Assembly (NCBI GenBank): GCA_964530525.1
Contig: CAZHBH010000022.1
Coordinates: forward strand, 1 to 31,177
Source of the DNA: CAYNQN01 sp964530525
GTDB lineage: Bacteria > Actinomycetota > Acidimicrobiia > Acidimicrobiales > Acidimicrobilacustridaceae
Length of the DNA stretch: 31,177 nt
Direction of reading: 5' to 3'
Shown here one piece after another: positions 8,403-16,647 of the stretch; within the stretch, counting starts at the first letter, position 1; every line of letters starts with the position of its first letter. The notes beneath the pieces were generated by a model. It was given only the letters and a program-made list of their open reading frames with translations. It did no database searches and had not been told where the DNA came from. The position numbers and the translations under genes are program-made.

Positions 8403-9905
8403 TCACCCCTTGCTGCGTCCTCCGTCCAGAGGGGAGGTTCGCCCAGCGGGTCCCTCCGCTGCGTAGGAGCTCAGGCGCTCGTGGTCGTCCGGTCGCAGAA
8501 GCTCTACGACGTCGAAGACCGGCCCGCCCGCCTTGCGCATCAGCGCGAGAGCTTGGGCCCCGGCAGTGCCCTTGGGGGGCGCCTCCGTGGTGAGAAGCAC
8601 GAGAGGCATGTCGACGTCGCTCTCGTGGAGCACCCCGGCCGTGGCGAGCGAGCGCCACAGGGCATCGGTGCGGCGTAGTCCCGAGCGGTTGGCGGTGAAC
8701 GAACCCGAGACGTCGAAGGCCCATTGGCGTCCGGCCTGGTCCTCGGCGACGAAGGTCAACGTGATGCCGGTCCCCCGCGGCTTCACGTTCTCTCGGATGT
8801 CGGTGAAGCCGCAGCCTTCGATCAGGAGCCGGGCGAGGTCCTTGGCCTGCCGGCCCTCGCGGATCGCCCGAGCGTGGAGGTCGTCGGCGGGATCGGCGTC
8901 GTCCACGGCCGGGATCTCCACCCGGAAGCTCCGGGTATCGCCGCCGTCCACCTCCGATGCCATCCGGGTGCGTTCGTCGGCGATGCGCAGCTCGGCGGCC
9001 CGGACGTAGTCCTCGTCGGTGTCGAAACCTATGTAGTGCCGTCCGGTCCGCACCGCCGCGACCGCCGAGCTGCCCGAACCCATGAACGGATCGAGGACGA
9101 GGTCGCCCTGGTAGGTGTACAGCTCGATGAGCCGCTTCGGGAGCTCCACCGGGAAGGGGGCCGGGTGGTTGACCCTCGTGGCGCTCTCGGGAGAGATCTC
9201 CCACAGGTCGGTGGTCGCCTCCATGAACTCGTCGCGCGAGATGGTCACGGTGGAGGGGAGACCAACCTGCGCGCGCTCGGCCGGCGTGCGGGCGCGGTCG
9301 AACCGGCCCTTGCTCGCGATGACGACCCTCTCGGTGATGTCGCGCAGCACCGGGTTGGCGGGGCTCTGGAAGGTTCCCCACGCACAGGATCCCCCGGCTG
9401 CCCTTCCCTTCCACCAGATCACCTCGCCGCGCAGCAGCAGGCCGAGGTCCTGGAGGATGTTCGTGACGTCTCCGGACAGCGACCGGTAGGGCCGACGACC
9501 GAGGTTCGCCACGTTCACGGCGATGCGGCCGCCCGGCTCCAGCACGCGCTTGCACTCGGCGAACACGTCGTGGAGCAGCTCGAGGTACTCCAAGTACGTG
9601 GCCGGGACGCCGTCGACCCCCAGGCCCTCCTCGTACTGCTTGCCGGCGAAGTAGGGAGGCGAGGTCACCACCAGGGCGACCGAGCCGGTCGCGACCTTCT
9701 TCATCGAGCGGGCATCGGTGTTGTAGATCACGTCGAGTTGCTCGGATCGGTTCACCTCAGCGTCCTCGGAGACGTCCGGGGCGCCGAACCGTGCGTAGAA
9801 CGCCGAGGCGTCGTGGCTCTCACGTCGCCCCGACCCGAAGTTCGCGGTCGACGTGGGAGCCCTGCGCCGATCGCCCGAAGCGGATCGGATGGGGGTGACG
9901 CTCAC
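8403..9905 (-). CDS. Class-beta site-specific DNA methyltransferase with C-terminal extension
   Basis: This protein is about 500 aa from the GTG at 9905; the frame stays open to a GTG at 10016, so the start is uncertain. The catalytic motif TSPPY is at residues 81-85 and the SAM-binding FMGSG (in DPFMGSGSSA) at about 272-278. This order (IV before I) defines the beta class of N4-cytosine/N6-adenine methylases. A typical IGFDTDEDY strand follows. After residue ~315 there is a ~185-aa extension with ARLLIEGCGFTDI, a beta-rich TLTFVAEDQ...WAFDVSGSFT part and RTDALWRSLATAGVL. This resembles a restriction-nuclease-like fold but lacks an obvious E/Q-x-K. No nuclease gene lies adjacent, so it may be an orphan methyltransferase. 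Confidence 0.88.
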   Translation of the reverse strand: MSVTPIRSASGDRRRAPTSTANFGSGRRESHDASAFYARFGAPDVSEDAEVNRSEQLDVIYNTDARSMKKVATGSVALVVTSPPYFAGKQYEEGLGVDGVPATYLEYLELLHDVFAECKRVLEPGGRIAVNVANLGRRPYRSLSGDVTNILQDLGLLLRGEVIWWKGRAAGGSCAWGTFQSPANPVLRDITERVVIASKGRFDRARTPAERAQVGLPSTVTISRDEFMEATTDLWEISPESATRVNHPAPFPVELPKRLIELYTYQGDLVLDPFMGSGSSAVAAVRTGRHYIGFDTDEDYVRAAELRIADERTRMASEVDGGDTRSFRVEIPAVDDADPADDLHARAIREGRQAKDLARLLIEGCGFTDIRENVKPRGTGITLTFVAEDQAGRQWAFDVSGSFTANRSGLRRTDALWRSLATAGVLHESDVDMPLVLLTTEAPPKGTAGAQALALMRKAGGPVFDVVELLRPDDHERLSSYAAEGPAGRTSPLDGGRSKG

Positions 9906-10030
9906 AGCGACGCCGTCGCCACGCGATCCTCGACATGCATCCTGGGGCGGGCCATCTGCCGACGATAACGACGGGCGGCGACGAGAAGGCGGATACGCGA
10001 GCGCACAGACGCGCACCTCGCGGGTGTGCT

Positions 10031-11782
10031 TCAGATCGTGCTGAGCAGGAGCCGCGACGAGGAGTGGATCGTGTTGACGCTGCTCGTCCCCACCGGTGCG
10101 TGGCGGAAGCCCATGATGACCGGGACCTCGTCGGGTTGGTCGTCACTGCACACCGTGAGGCGGATGCTGTGCAGGGGGCGGAACCGCCTGGCGTTGGGGA
10201 CGAGGGGGATGCGGTACCCGACGACCTCTCCGATGGGCACCACCTGGGGGCGCCGGCAAGGGAGCACGGGCGCACCGGGCCGGCTGCGCCCTTCATCGAC
10301 CTCCCGGAGGCTCGCCCGAAGCCAACCCTGCGTGATCGTCTCTGCAGAGCCGTCCGGCGCCACGTCCTCGAGCAGGACGATCCAGCCGGTGTCGGACGCG
10401 GTCGCCGAGGCGTCGAGGCAGAGCTCGATGTCGCCGACGACGTCGAGGTCTGCCTCGAGCGGAGCCGTCTGCCACGACAGCAGGGACGGTGGGTCGGTCG
10501 GCCTGGCGCTTCGCCGTTGGAGCCCGGTGCCGAGCGCCACGTAGGAGCGGGACCCCGGCTCGCCCTCTTCGTCGGCGAGCGTGGCGTCGGAGCGCAGGGC
10601 GAGCTCGATCAGCCGGCCCTCGGCAGGTGGCCACCGCTCGGCGGTACGCCACTCGTCGGCGCCGGGAAGCCAGTAGCGGATGGGCGGACCGTCCAGGATC
10701 CCGGTGTCGGCGCCCTTGAGCCAGTGGTCGAACCACGCCAGCGCCTCGACGTGCAGGCTCTCCCACGGCCAGGTCATCCCGAACTCGCCGAGCATGCCCA
10801 CGCGCACCTCAGGGCTGTTGGCGAGCGAGGCGAGGGTGGTGAAGGTGCTCGGCAGGTGCAGGGGCACGTTCTGCCAGTCGCAGCCGAGGTAGACCGGGAT
10901 GTCGATCTGCTCGAGGAGGGGCGTGAGGTCGCGCTCGTCCCACCACGCGTCGCGGACCTGGTGCTCGACGGCGGCGGCCTGCCACAGGTGGTCCCAGGGG
11001 TCGGGGTCGTAGCGCAGGCGCAGGGCCGCCTTCATCGCGGTGAGCGAGGCTTCCCCGTTCATGTGTGCGAACCGCTGGTGGATCCGAGGGTGGGTGAGCA
11101 CGCGGCGTGCCATGTCCACCAGCCGCCCTCGCCAAAGGGCGTCCCCGCGGGCGGAGGCGATGCCGACCATGGTGAGGAACGGCGAGATGAACGCGGCGTT
11201 GAAGAGCCCGTTGTGGTGGGTTGCCTCGAAGACGTCGGAGGTCACCGCCACGGGGAAGATCGCCTTCAGGTGCGGGGGCCTGCCGACGGCCGCCTCCAGC
11301 TGGGTCATGGCGAAGTAGCTGATGCCGACCATGCCCACGTTGCCGTCGCACCATGGCTGGGTCGCCGCCCACTCGACCAGGTCGAACATGTCGTCTCGCT
11401 CCTGGCGGTCGAACAGACCGAACTCGCCGTCGGACCCGCCGGTGCCGCGCAGGTTGGCGATCACGTGCACGTAGCCCCGAGGGACGAAGAAGTCGCTGGC
11501 CCCTGCCTCGATGAACCCCATGGGTGCGCCGAGATCCTGGATCTGGCGGGGGTACGGCGAAGCGGCGACCAGCACCGGGAACCGGCCGGCGTCGTCGGGA
11601 CGGTGGACGTCTGCCAGGAGCTTGGCTCCGTCGCGCATCGGGACAGCGATGTCGTCGTCGCGGGTCATGCGGTGGATCGGCTCGGAGAGGTTGGCGTACC
11701 TCCGGCCGGTGGTCTGTGGTCCGTTGAGCCGGCGCTGGCCCGGCTCGGTGCCGGCGGCGGGTACGGGTTGCGTGCCCTGCAT
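10031..11782 (-). CDS. CocE/NonD family hydrolase (X-Pro dipeptidyl-peptidase-like)
   Basis: This 583-aa protein starts at the ATG at 11782, with AGGCAGGA just upstream; the frame extends to 11827 without a better start. Domain 1 is an alpha/beta hydrolase (DIAVPMRDGAKLLADVHRP, then RGTGGSDGEF). The nucleophile elbow is GISYFAM with Ser155; the usual sixth-position glycine of GxSYxG is alanine. A helical cap follows (~200-340). The C-terminal jelly-roll domain (from ~370, with LLSWQTAPLEADLDVVGDIE) matches the X-Pro dipeptidyl-peptidase C-terminal domain. Family members cleave esters or amides such as cocaine, glutaryl-cephalosporins or X-Pro peptides; substrate is not predictable here. Confidence 0.88.
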   Translation of the reverse strand: MQGTQPVPAAGTEPGQRRLNGPQTTGRRYANLSEPIHRMTRDDDIAVPMRDGAKLLADVHRPDDAGRFPVLVAASPYPRQIQDLGAPMGFIEAGASDFFVPRGYVHVIANLRGTGGSDGEFGLFDRQERDDMFDLVEWAATQPWCDGNVGMVGISYFAMTQLEAAVGRPPHLKAIFPVAVTSDVFEATHHNGLFNAAFISPFLTMVGIASARGDALWRGRLVDMARRVLTHPRIHQRFAHMNGEASLTAMKAALRLRYDPDPWDHLWQAAAVEHQVRDAWWDERDLTPLLEQIDIPVYLGCDWQNVPLHLPSTFTTLASLANSPEVRVGMLGEFGMTWPWESLHVEALAWFDHWLKGADTGILDGPPIRYWLPGADEWRTAERWPPAEGRLIELALRSDATLADEEGEPGSRSYVALGTGLQRRSARPTDPPSLLSWQTAPLEADLDVVGDIELCLDASATASDTGWIVLLEDVAPDGSAETITQGWLRASLREVDEGRSRPGAPVLPCRRPQVVPIGEVVGYRIPLVPNARRFRPLHSIRLTVCSDDQPDEVPVIMGFRHAPVGTSSVNTIHSSSRLLLSTI

Positions 11783-11919
11783 GGTCGTCCTGCCTCTCGC
11801 GATCGGGGCTCCCGGGAGCAGTTCCACCGTAGGGTCGAAGCTGCTCCGAGCGCAGGTGTGGTCCGGCCCGGACGAAGTACGATCCCCGCACCATCGACCT
11901 GCCCAGGAGGACCCACCCG

Positions 11920-13779
11920 ATGCGATCGCACCTCGCGCGTCCGTTGCTCGCGCTGCTGAGCGCCCTGGCTCTGCTGGCTGGTGGACTGCTCATCTCTCCA
12001 CAGCCCGCCGGAGCGAACGGTGGCTGGGACGTCACCTGGGACGTGGAGAACCCCGCGGGGATGAAGACGGGCGACGTGGGCAAGGTCACGTTCGGAGCCG
12101 GGTGCACCATCCACGCAGCGGGCGTCTCCGCCCTCGGTGGCTACGACCACCCAGATGGCACCACCCAGCTGATGGGCTACAACCCCGATCTCGAGGTCGA
12201 CGGCAACGAGGTGACGTTCACGATCGACGAGAACGCTTCCGGGGTCCTCTTCATAAGCAGTAGGCTCAACTCGGAGGACTGCCCCTCGGAGAACGTCACG
12301 GCGGCGTTCCCGCTCGCCAAGGCCTTCCGAACCTTCCTGGACGAAGGAGTGTCGGTCTCGCCGGAGGATCCTCAGCCGGGTAGCAGCCCTACCTACACCT
12401 TCCCGGTCTGCGAGACCGAGGAGTTCGGGCCGGACATCGTGATGGTCAGGAACTGGCAGCTCTTCGCCATCGACGGCCCCATCTGGGGTGAGGGCCTGGC
12501 TCAGGATCTGCCCAACTACCAGTTCGAGGACTCGACCACCCCCCGGGGCCCGAACCCGGTCGAGTACGAGATCGAGTTGGCCGAGGACGTCATCGGCCTC
12601 TACGGATACGCCATGTGCAGCGGGTTCATGCCCGAAGAGGGCTGGTCCCTCGGCTTCTCCGCCGGCTGGGGAGGCGAGGTGGTGATCCCAACATCCACGG
12701 AGGTCCTCGGCGAGCCCACCCAGCAGCGTTCGTCGGCATCGGTCGACGTGGTCGTCACCGATGGTCCCGAGACGTCCGTGGGAGAGCTGGAGCTCTTCGT
12801 GGACGGTGCCGGCGAGCCCTTCGCCTCCAGCGGGTTCGACGCCGAGACCCCCTGGACGGTCGACCTGTCGTCGCTGGAGCCGGGAGAGCACACGCTCGTG
12901 GCCACCTACAGCGGGGGCGAGGACGAGTCTGGCACCTACGGCGGCAGCACCTCGGCGCCGTTCGACGTCGAGATCGTCCAGGAGACCTCGATCGAGATCA
13001 CCGAGGTGGGCGGGGGAGCGTTCGAGACGGCGATGACGGCTGTGCTGGCCGACGGCCCTGACGAGGGTGGATGGGTGGAGTGGTGGATCGACGGTGAGCT
13101 CGCCCTCGTGACGGAGTTCGAGGGGAACCCGGTCGAGGCGGGCACCGGCGAGCTGGGCCCCGGCTACTACGTGATGACAGCTACCTACACCGGCTCGGAC
13201 GGCTACGGTGTCTCCACCTCGGAGCCGTACGCCTTCGAGGTCGGGACCGGCTTCGTCGACGTTCCGATCGAGTCACCCTTCGCAACGCCGATCGCCTGGA
13301 TGAACCACCAGGGGATCTCCACGGGTTACCCGGGCGACATCTTCCAGCCCACCCTCGCGACGGCTCGCCAGGCGATGGTCACCTTCATCTGGCGGCTGGC
13401 CGGCTCACCCGAAGCCCCTCCCGGGCACCCAACCTTCAGCGACGTCCCTGCGGACAACCCGTTCTACGAGGCCATCTCGTGGGCCGCGGCGACGGGAATC
13501 GCCAACGGGTACGAGGACGGCACGTTCCAGCCGTCGGCTCCCACCACGCGCCAGGCAGCGGTCACCTTCATCTGGCGGCTGGCCGGCTCACCCGAAGCCC
13601 CTCCCGGGCACCCAACCTTCAGCGACGTCCCTGCGGACAACCCGTTCTACGAGGCCATCTCGTGGGCCGCGGCGACGGGAATCGCCAACGGGTACGAGGA
13701 CGGCACGTTCCAGCCGTCGGCTCCCACCACGCGCCAGGCAGCGTCGGCCTTTGTCTACCGGTACGCCTTCCTGGCCTGA
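11920..13779 (+). CDS. Secreted surface protein with Ig-like and SLH domains
   Basis: This 619-aa protein starts at an ATG with CAGGAGGA nine bases upstream. Residues 1-33 are a Sec signal peptide (two Arg, a LLALLSALALLAGGLL core, likely cut after PAGA). Residues ~34-260 form a Cys-containing beta-rich domain I do not recognise. Two Ig-like repeats follow (~270-350 with GELELFVDGAGEPF, ~355-440 with GWVEWWIDGELAL), typical of bacterial Big domains. Three S-layer-homology motifs end the protein, starting near residue 445; the second and third are identical for 61 residues. SLH motifs normally anchor proteins to pyruvylated cell-wall polymers, so this is probably a wall-attached adhesin or matrix protein. 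It is divergent from the CocE hydrolase gene. Confidence 0.88.
   Translation: MRSHLARPLLALLSALALLAGGLLISPQPAGANGGWDVTWDVENPAGMKTGDVGKVTFGAGCTIHAAGVSALGGYDHPDGTTQLMGYNPDLEVDGNEVTFTIDENASGVLFISSRLNSEDCPSENVTAAFPLAKAFRTFLDEGVSVSPEDPQPGSSPTYTFPVCETEEFGPDIVMVRNWQLFAIDGPIWGEGLAQDLPNYQFEDSTTPRGPNPVEYEIELAEDVIGLYGYAMCSGFMPEEGWSLGFSAGWGGEVVIPTSTEVLGEPTQQRSSASVDVVVTDGPETSVGELELFVDGAGEPFASSGFDAETPWTVDLSSLEPGEHTLVATYSGGEDESGTYGGSTSAPFDVEIVQETSIEITEVGGGAFETAMTAVLADGPDEGGWVEWWIDGELALVTEFEGNPVEAGTGELGPGYYVMTATYTGSDGYGVSTSEPYAFEVGTGFVDVPIESPFATPIAWMNHQGISTGYPGDIFQPTLATARQAMVTFIWRLAGSPEAPPGHPTFSDVPADNPFYEAISWAAATGIANGYEDGTFQPSAPTTRQAAVTFIWRLAGSPEAPPGHPTFSDVPADNPFYEAISWAAATGIANGYEDGTFQPSAPTTRQAASAFVYRYAFLA
13378..13743 (+). 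repeat. Perfect 183-bp tandem duplication encoding an SLH unit
   Basis: Bases 13378-13560 and 13561-13743 are identical as far as I can read by eye, and each encodes 61 residues (VTFIWRLAGSPEAPP...TTRQAA). The repeat is in frame, so it adds a complete SLH module. The absence of silent changes implies a very recent duplication or active recombination. Confidence 0.92.
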
Positions 13780-13808
13780 GGCCCCGCGCTCGGAGCTGCC
13801 GTGACGGG

Positions 13809-14417
13809 TCAGGGAGAGGTGCCTTCGCGTACGGGCTCGCCCCGGGTTAGCGAGACGGGGATCACCCCCGCCCAGTAGGGGAGGCCCAGGTCGGAGGGCT
13901 GGTCGAGGGGCCCTCCGGCTCGCACCTTGGCCGATCCTTCGTCGATCCTCATCCGGACCACGAGGGTGCTGCGAAGCTCCTCGGGAGTGGGCGCCCGAGT
14001 TTCGGCGCTGCGCCCGGGGACCATGTGGTCGACGATCGCGGTTAGGGCGGCTCGCTTCTCGTCCTCTCCGGTGACCTCCTCGGGATGGCCGAAGAGCATC
14101 ACCGATCGGTAGTTCATCGAGTGCTTGAACGCTGATCTGGCCAGAACCAGGCCGTCGAGCAGCGTGACGGTCACGCACGCCTCCGTCCCCGCCGCCAGGG
14201 TGCGCAGAGCGTGGTTGCCCGTTGCGCCGTGCATGTAGACGAGGTCGTCGATGCGAGCGAAGGCCGTGGGGATCACCCACGGCCGGCCCTCCACCGAGAA
14301 GCCGACGTGGCAGACGAGGGCCTCGTCCAAGATGGAATCGACTGTCTCCGCGTCGTACCGAGCACGATCGGCCTTGCGCCTCACCCTCGACCTCGGCGTC
14401 TCCCCCAGCTCAGGCAT
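13809..14417 (-). CDS. Pyridoxamine 5'-phosphate oxidase-like flavin-binding protein
   Basis: This 202-aa protein starts at the ATG at 14417, with AGGAGGT about 14 bases upstream, a rather long spacing. The split beta-barrel is visible as ILDEALVCHVGFSVEGRPWVIPT, YMHGATGNHALRTL, ACVTVTLLDGLVLARSAFKHSMNYRSVMLFG, and a late RMRIDEGSAKVRAG. This group binds FMN or F420/heme and includes NimA-like nitroreductases and small-molecule oxidases; it is not the classical vitamin B6 enzyme. It is convergent with the SLH gene, with only 29 bases between stops. The physiological substrate is unknown. Confidence 0.85.
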   Translation of the reverse strand: MPELGETPRSRVRRKADRARYDAETVDSILDEALVCHVGFSVEGRPWVIPTAFARIDDLVYMHGATGNHALRTLAAGTEACVTVTLLDGLVLARSAFKHSMNYRSVMLFGHPEEVTGEDEKRAALTAIVDHMVPGRSAETRAPTPEELRSTLVVRMRIDEGSAKVRAGGPLDQPSDLGLPYWAGVIPVSLTRGEPVREGTSP

Positions 14418-14508
14418 CCGGCGATACTGACACCTCCTGCCAACCCCGATGCCCGAGTTTCAAGTCGAGCGCAGTTCAAGTCGGCTTCAGCCCCCGACCG
14501 CTGCAAGT

Positions 14509-14528
14509 GGGGAATCGGCCGATCCCCC
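14509..14528. repeat. 20-bp near-perfect palindrome
   Basis: GGGGAATCGG followed directly by CCGATCCCCC forms a palindrome with one mismatched pair. It lies between the PPOX gene and the hepT remnant, at the edge where the accessory region begins. It could be an operator or a remnant insertion end; nothing decides. Confidence 0.5.
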
Positions 14529-14540
14529 TACACGAGGCAC

Positions 14541-14630
14541 GCTCACCTCGAATGGTGAAGTCTTGACGACGGCCTCGGGTTCGACGCCTTGAGGGTTCGT
14601 CTGATCGAGATCCGCGAAGCGGTCAGCTGA
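14541..14630 (+). pseudogene. hepT (DUF86/HEPN toxin) remnant
   Basis: In one frame the 30 codons read AHLEW*SLDDGLGFDALRV followed by RLIEIREAVS and a stop. The same peptide is found in the two larger hepT copies of this window (AHLDRGSLDDGLVFDTV, then VRLIEIG). It therefore corresponds to the middle of a HepT toxin, with an internal TGA where Arg is expected, no start, and no conserved RxxxxHxY segment. It sits directly upstream of the SDR gene and is the leftmost trace of the toxin-antitoxin region. Confidence 0.75.
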
Positions 14631-14657
14631 TCGCCCGGGAGCAGAGAGGTGAGGGCT

Positions 14658-15473
14658 ATGGAGCTGGAAGGACGCACGGCCATCGTCACAGGTGGGGCGG
14701 CTGGCATCGGCAGCGGCATCACCAGGGCCTTCGTGGAGGCGGGCGCCACGGTGGTCGTGAACGACATCGACGAGGCATCGCTCGGCGCCATCGCAAGGGA
14801 GCTCGTCGAGAAGGGCGCCACGGTGGTCGCGGTGCCGGGCGACATCGTCCAGCCCTCCACGGTGGAGCGGGTCCTCGAGGCCGCCGACGGCGTCGCAGGG
14901 GGGCGAATCGACGTGCTCGTCAACAACGTGGGCGACTTCCGCCCCAACGGCCGCTTCGTCAAGACCGACGAGGAGCAGTGGCAGGCCCTCTACGAGCTGA
15001 ACCTCTTGCACGTGATGCGCTGCACCCACGCGATCCTTCCTCGCATGATCGACCAGGGCTCCGGCAGCATCGTCAACGTGACGACGGTCGAGGCCCACCG
15101 GGGCATCCCGGCCAACGTCGTGTACTCCGCCTTCAAGACGGCCGTGCTCGGCTTCTCCCGCAGCCTCGCCGTGGAGGTCGGGCGCGACGGAGTAAGGGTC
15201 AACTGCATAGCGCCCGACATGGCCGACACCCTGCAGACGCCAGCCGAGATGATGCTGGGTGGGCGGGACGAGTCGCTGATTCGGGCGTGGATCCCACTCG
15301 GGCGCTTCGGCCAGCCGGCGGACTACGGCGACGTCGCCGTCTTCCTCGCCTCCGACAGGTCCCGCTTCGTCACCGGGACCACCATCCCTGTCGACGGGGG
15401 CACCCTGGCCGCCAGCGGGTGGTACGGCAGGGCAGACGGCCGGGGTTGGACCGTCCTACCCGACAAGCCCTAG
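14658..15473 (+). CDS. Short-chain dehydrogenase/reductase with Thr in place of catalytic Ser
   Basis: This 271-aa protein starts at ATG 14658 (MELEGRTAIV), with GAGAGGTGAGGG just upstream; a GTG nine bases earlier is an alternative. The Rossmann motif TGGAAGIG is at 11-18, NNVGD near 89-93 and YSAFK at 156-160 (Tyr156, Lys160). The residue 13 before the Tyr, normally the catalytic Ser, is Thr143. Its C-terminal VTGTTIPVDGGTLAASGWY is the usual SDR end. It is likely an NAD(P)-dependent alcohol/ketone oxidoreductase; substrate unknown. The gene looks chromosomal (good ribosome site) although it lies between toxin-antitoxin remnants. Confidence 0.88.
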   Translation: MELEGRTAIVTGGAAGIGSGITRAFVEAGATVVVNDIDEASLGAIARELVEKGATVVAVPGDIVQPSTVERVLEAADGVAGGRIDVLVNNVGDFRPNGRFVKTDEEQWQALYELNLLHVMRCTHAILPRMIDQGSGSIVNVTTVEAHRGIPANVVYSAFKTAVLGFSRSLAVEVGRDGVRVNCIAPDMADTLQTPAEMMLGGRDESLIRAWIPLGRFGQPADYGDVAVFLASDRSRFVTGTTIPVDGGTLAASGWYGRADGRGWTVLPDKP

Positions 15474-15619
15474 CGGGTGCGTCGGCGGACCATCCGTTCC
15501 GGGAGACAGTGATCGAAGGGAAGCTTCAAGCCGAGGTCGTTGTGGACCTCTCGCAGCTGGTTGGCTCGAGACTCGCAGCAAGCCGGTGGATCTCTACGCA
15601 GACCATAGACAATCCGTGA

Positions 15620-15631
15620 TAGCTTTGCTCC
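15620..15631 (+). promoter_or_regulatory. -10-like TAGCTT six bases before a GTG start
   Basis: TAGCTT (15620-15625) followed by six bases places a transcript start at or next to the GTG at 15632, consistent with a leaderless mRNA. No Shine-Dalgarno is visible. No good -35 hexamer is seen. Confidence 0.45.
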
Positions 15632-16150
15632 GTGAAAGGTGACTCCGGTGCGGTGATCCGCCGGGCGAGAACAGCTGCGCGGCTGTCGCAGACGGACCTA
15701 GCGCGTCGGGCTGGGGTCGCTCAGAGCGTCATCAGCGCCTACGAGTCGGGCCGGCGGGAGCCTGGTATCTCGATGCTGCGCAAGTTGGTGGAAGCCACCG
15801 GCCATACCCTCGTCGTAGAGGCAGTCCCCTCTCCTGGTCAGCAGCTGGGCTTGCCCGACACACCGTTGGGTAGGCGGTTGCGTCGCCGGCGCAAGGCGGT
15901 CGTGCAGTGTGCCGCAAGCCGCGGAGCGTCGAACGTCCGAGTGTTCGGGAGCGTCGCTCGCGGTGAGGACACCGAGGCCAGCGACATCGACCTGTTGGTG
16001 GATCTCGCCCCCGACGTCGGCCTGGTGGGTCTCTCGGCGCTCTCCAGGGAGCTGTCGGATCTCCTGGGGACCTCGGTCGATGTCGTTCCGACTGAGGCGT
16101 TGAAGGCATCGACGCGCGACGAGGTGCTGGCCGAGGCGGTCGAGCTGTGA
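15632..16150 (+). CDS. mntA: XRE-type helix-turn-helix fused to MntA-type minimal nucleotidyltransferase (antitoxin)
   Basis: This 172-aa protein starts at a GTG with a -10-like hexamer six bases upstream. Residues 7-62 are a Cro/C1-type HTH (SQTDLARRAGVAQSVISAYESG). Residues ~85-172 are a minimal nucleotidyltransferase with G106-S107, R110-G111 and the metal pair D118/D120 in SDIDLLVDL. In characterised MntA-HepT modules the nucleotidyltransferase AMPylates and neutralises the HEPN toxin HepT. The fused HTH suggests the antitoxin also represses its own operon. Its stop overlaps the GTG of the downstream hepT by 3 bases, and that hepT is frameshifted. Confidence 0.85.
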   Translation: MKGDSGAVIRRARTAARLSQTDLARRAGVAQSVISAYESGRREPGISMLRKLVEATGHTLVVEAVPSPGQQLGLPDTPLGRRLRRRRKAVVQCAASRGASNVRVFGSVARGEDTEASDIDLLVDLAPDVGLVGLSALSRELSDLLGTSVDVVPTEALKASTRDEVLAEAVEL

Positions 16151-16481
16151 GCCGCCGCGACGACGAGCGCCTGCGGGACGTCATCGTCGCCGCCGACGCC
16201 ATCCAAGCTCACCTCGATCGGGGAAGCTTGGACGACGGTCTCGTGTTCGACACCGTGAGAGAGTGCGGCTGATCGAGATCGGTGGGGCCGTCAAGGCTCT
16301 CGATCCGGAGCTCCTCGCGCAGGAGCCGGAGATCCCGTGGCTGGACGTGGCGGGGAGGCGCAACCACCTGGCGCACCGCTACTTCGACACGGCGCACTCC
16401 ATCGTCCAAGCCACAGTCGACCACGACCTCCCGCCGCTACTGGAGGCTACGAGGCGCCTGCTCTCCAACCTTGAAGCGTGA
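16147..16481 (+). pseudogene. hepT: hepT toxin, frameshifted in a GA-dinucleotide run
   Basis: The frame from the GTG at 16147 (MSRRDDERLRDVIVAAD) runs 41 codons, through SLDDGLVFDTVR, and stops at 16270-16272. The continuation, RLIEIGGAVKALDPELLAQ...RRNHLAHRYFD, lies in another frame from 16263 to 16481. Removing one GA from GAGAGAG at 16257-16263 would restore a single ~111-aa HepT with VRVRLIEIG at the junction. The HEPN RNase motif RxxxxHxY (RNHLAHRY) is intact in the second part. The toxin is therefore probably inactive, unless slippage at the GA run or programmed frameshifting restores it; a sequencing error is a third option. Confidence 0.8.
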
Positions 16482-16647
16482 GCCTGCTACGAAGTGCCAG
16501 TAGGCAGCCATTGAGGCCATCGCACAGTCCGCCGGCAACTCAGGCAGGAACCGCACCGGGACCGTTCCGTCGGATCGAGATCGTCGGAGAGTTCACGCCG
16601 TAGTCAGCGATTGTTCCGTCCCGAGTTCGGATTCCGCCGAGTGAGGG

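Noticed and set aside
9935..11959. Long plus-strand open frame of 674 codons opposite the CocE hydrolase
   Set aside because: It is the antisense shadow of the minus-strand gene, which has clear family motifs; the plus-strand product is Arg/Gly/Pro/His-rich with no recognisable domain.
15632..16481. Reading the hepT break as certain programmed frameshifting
   Set aside because: No slippery heptamer with downstream structure is evident, and the second copy has a different lesion; simple decay is more economical.
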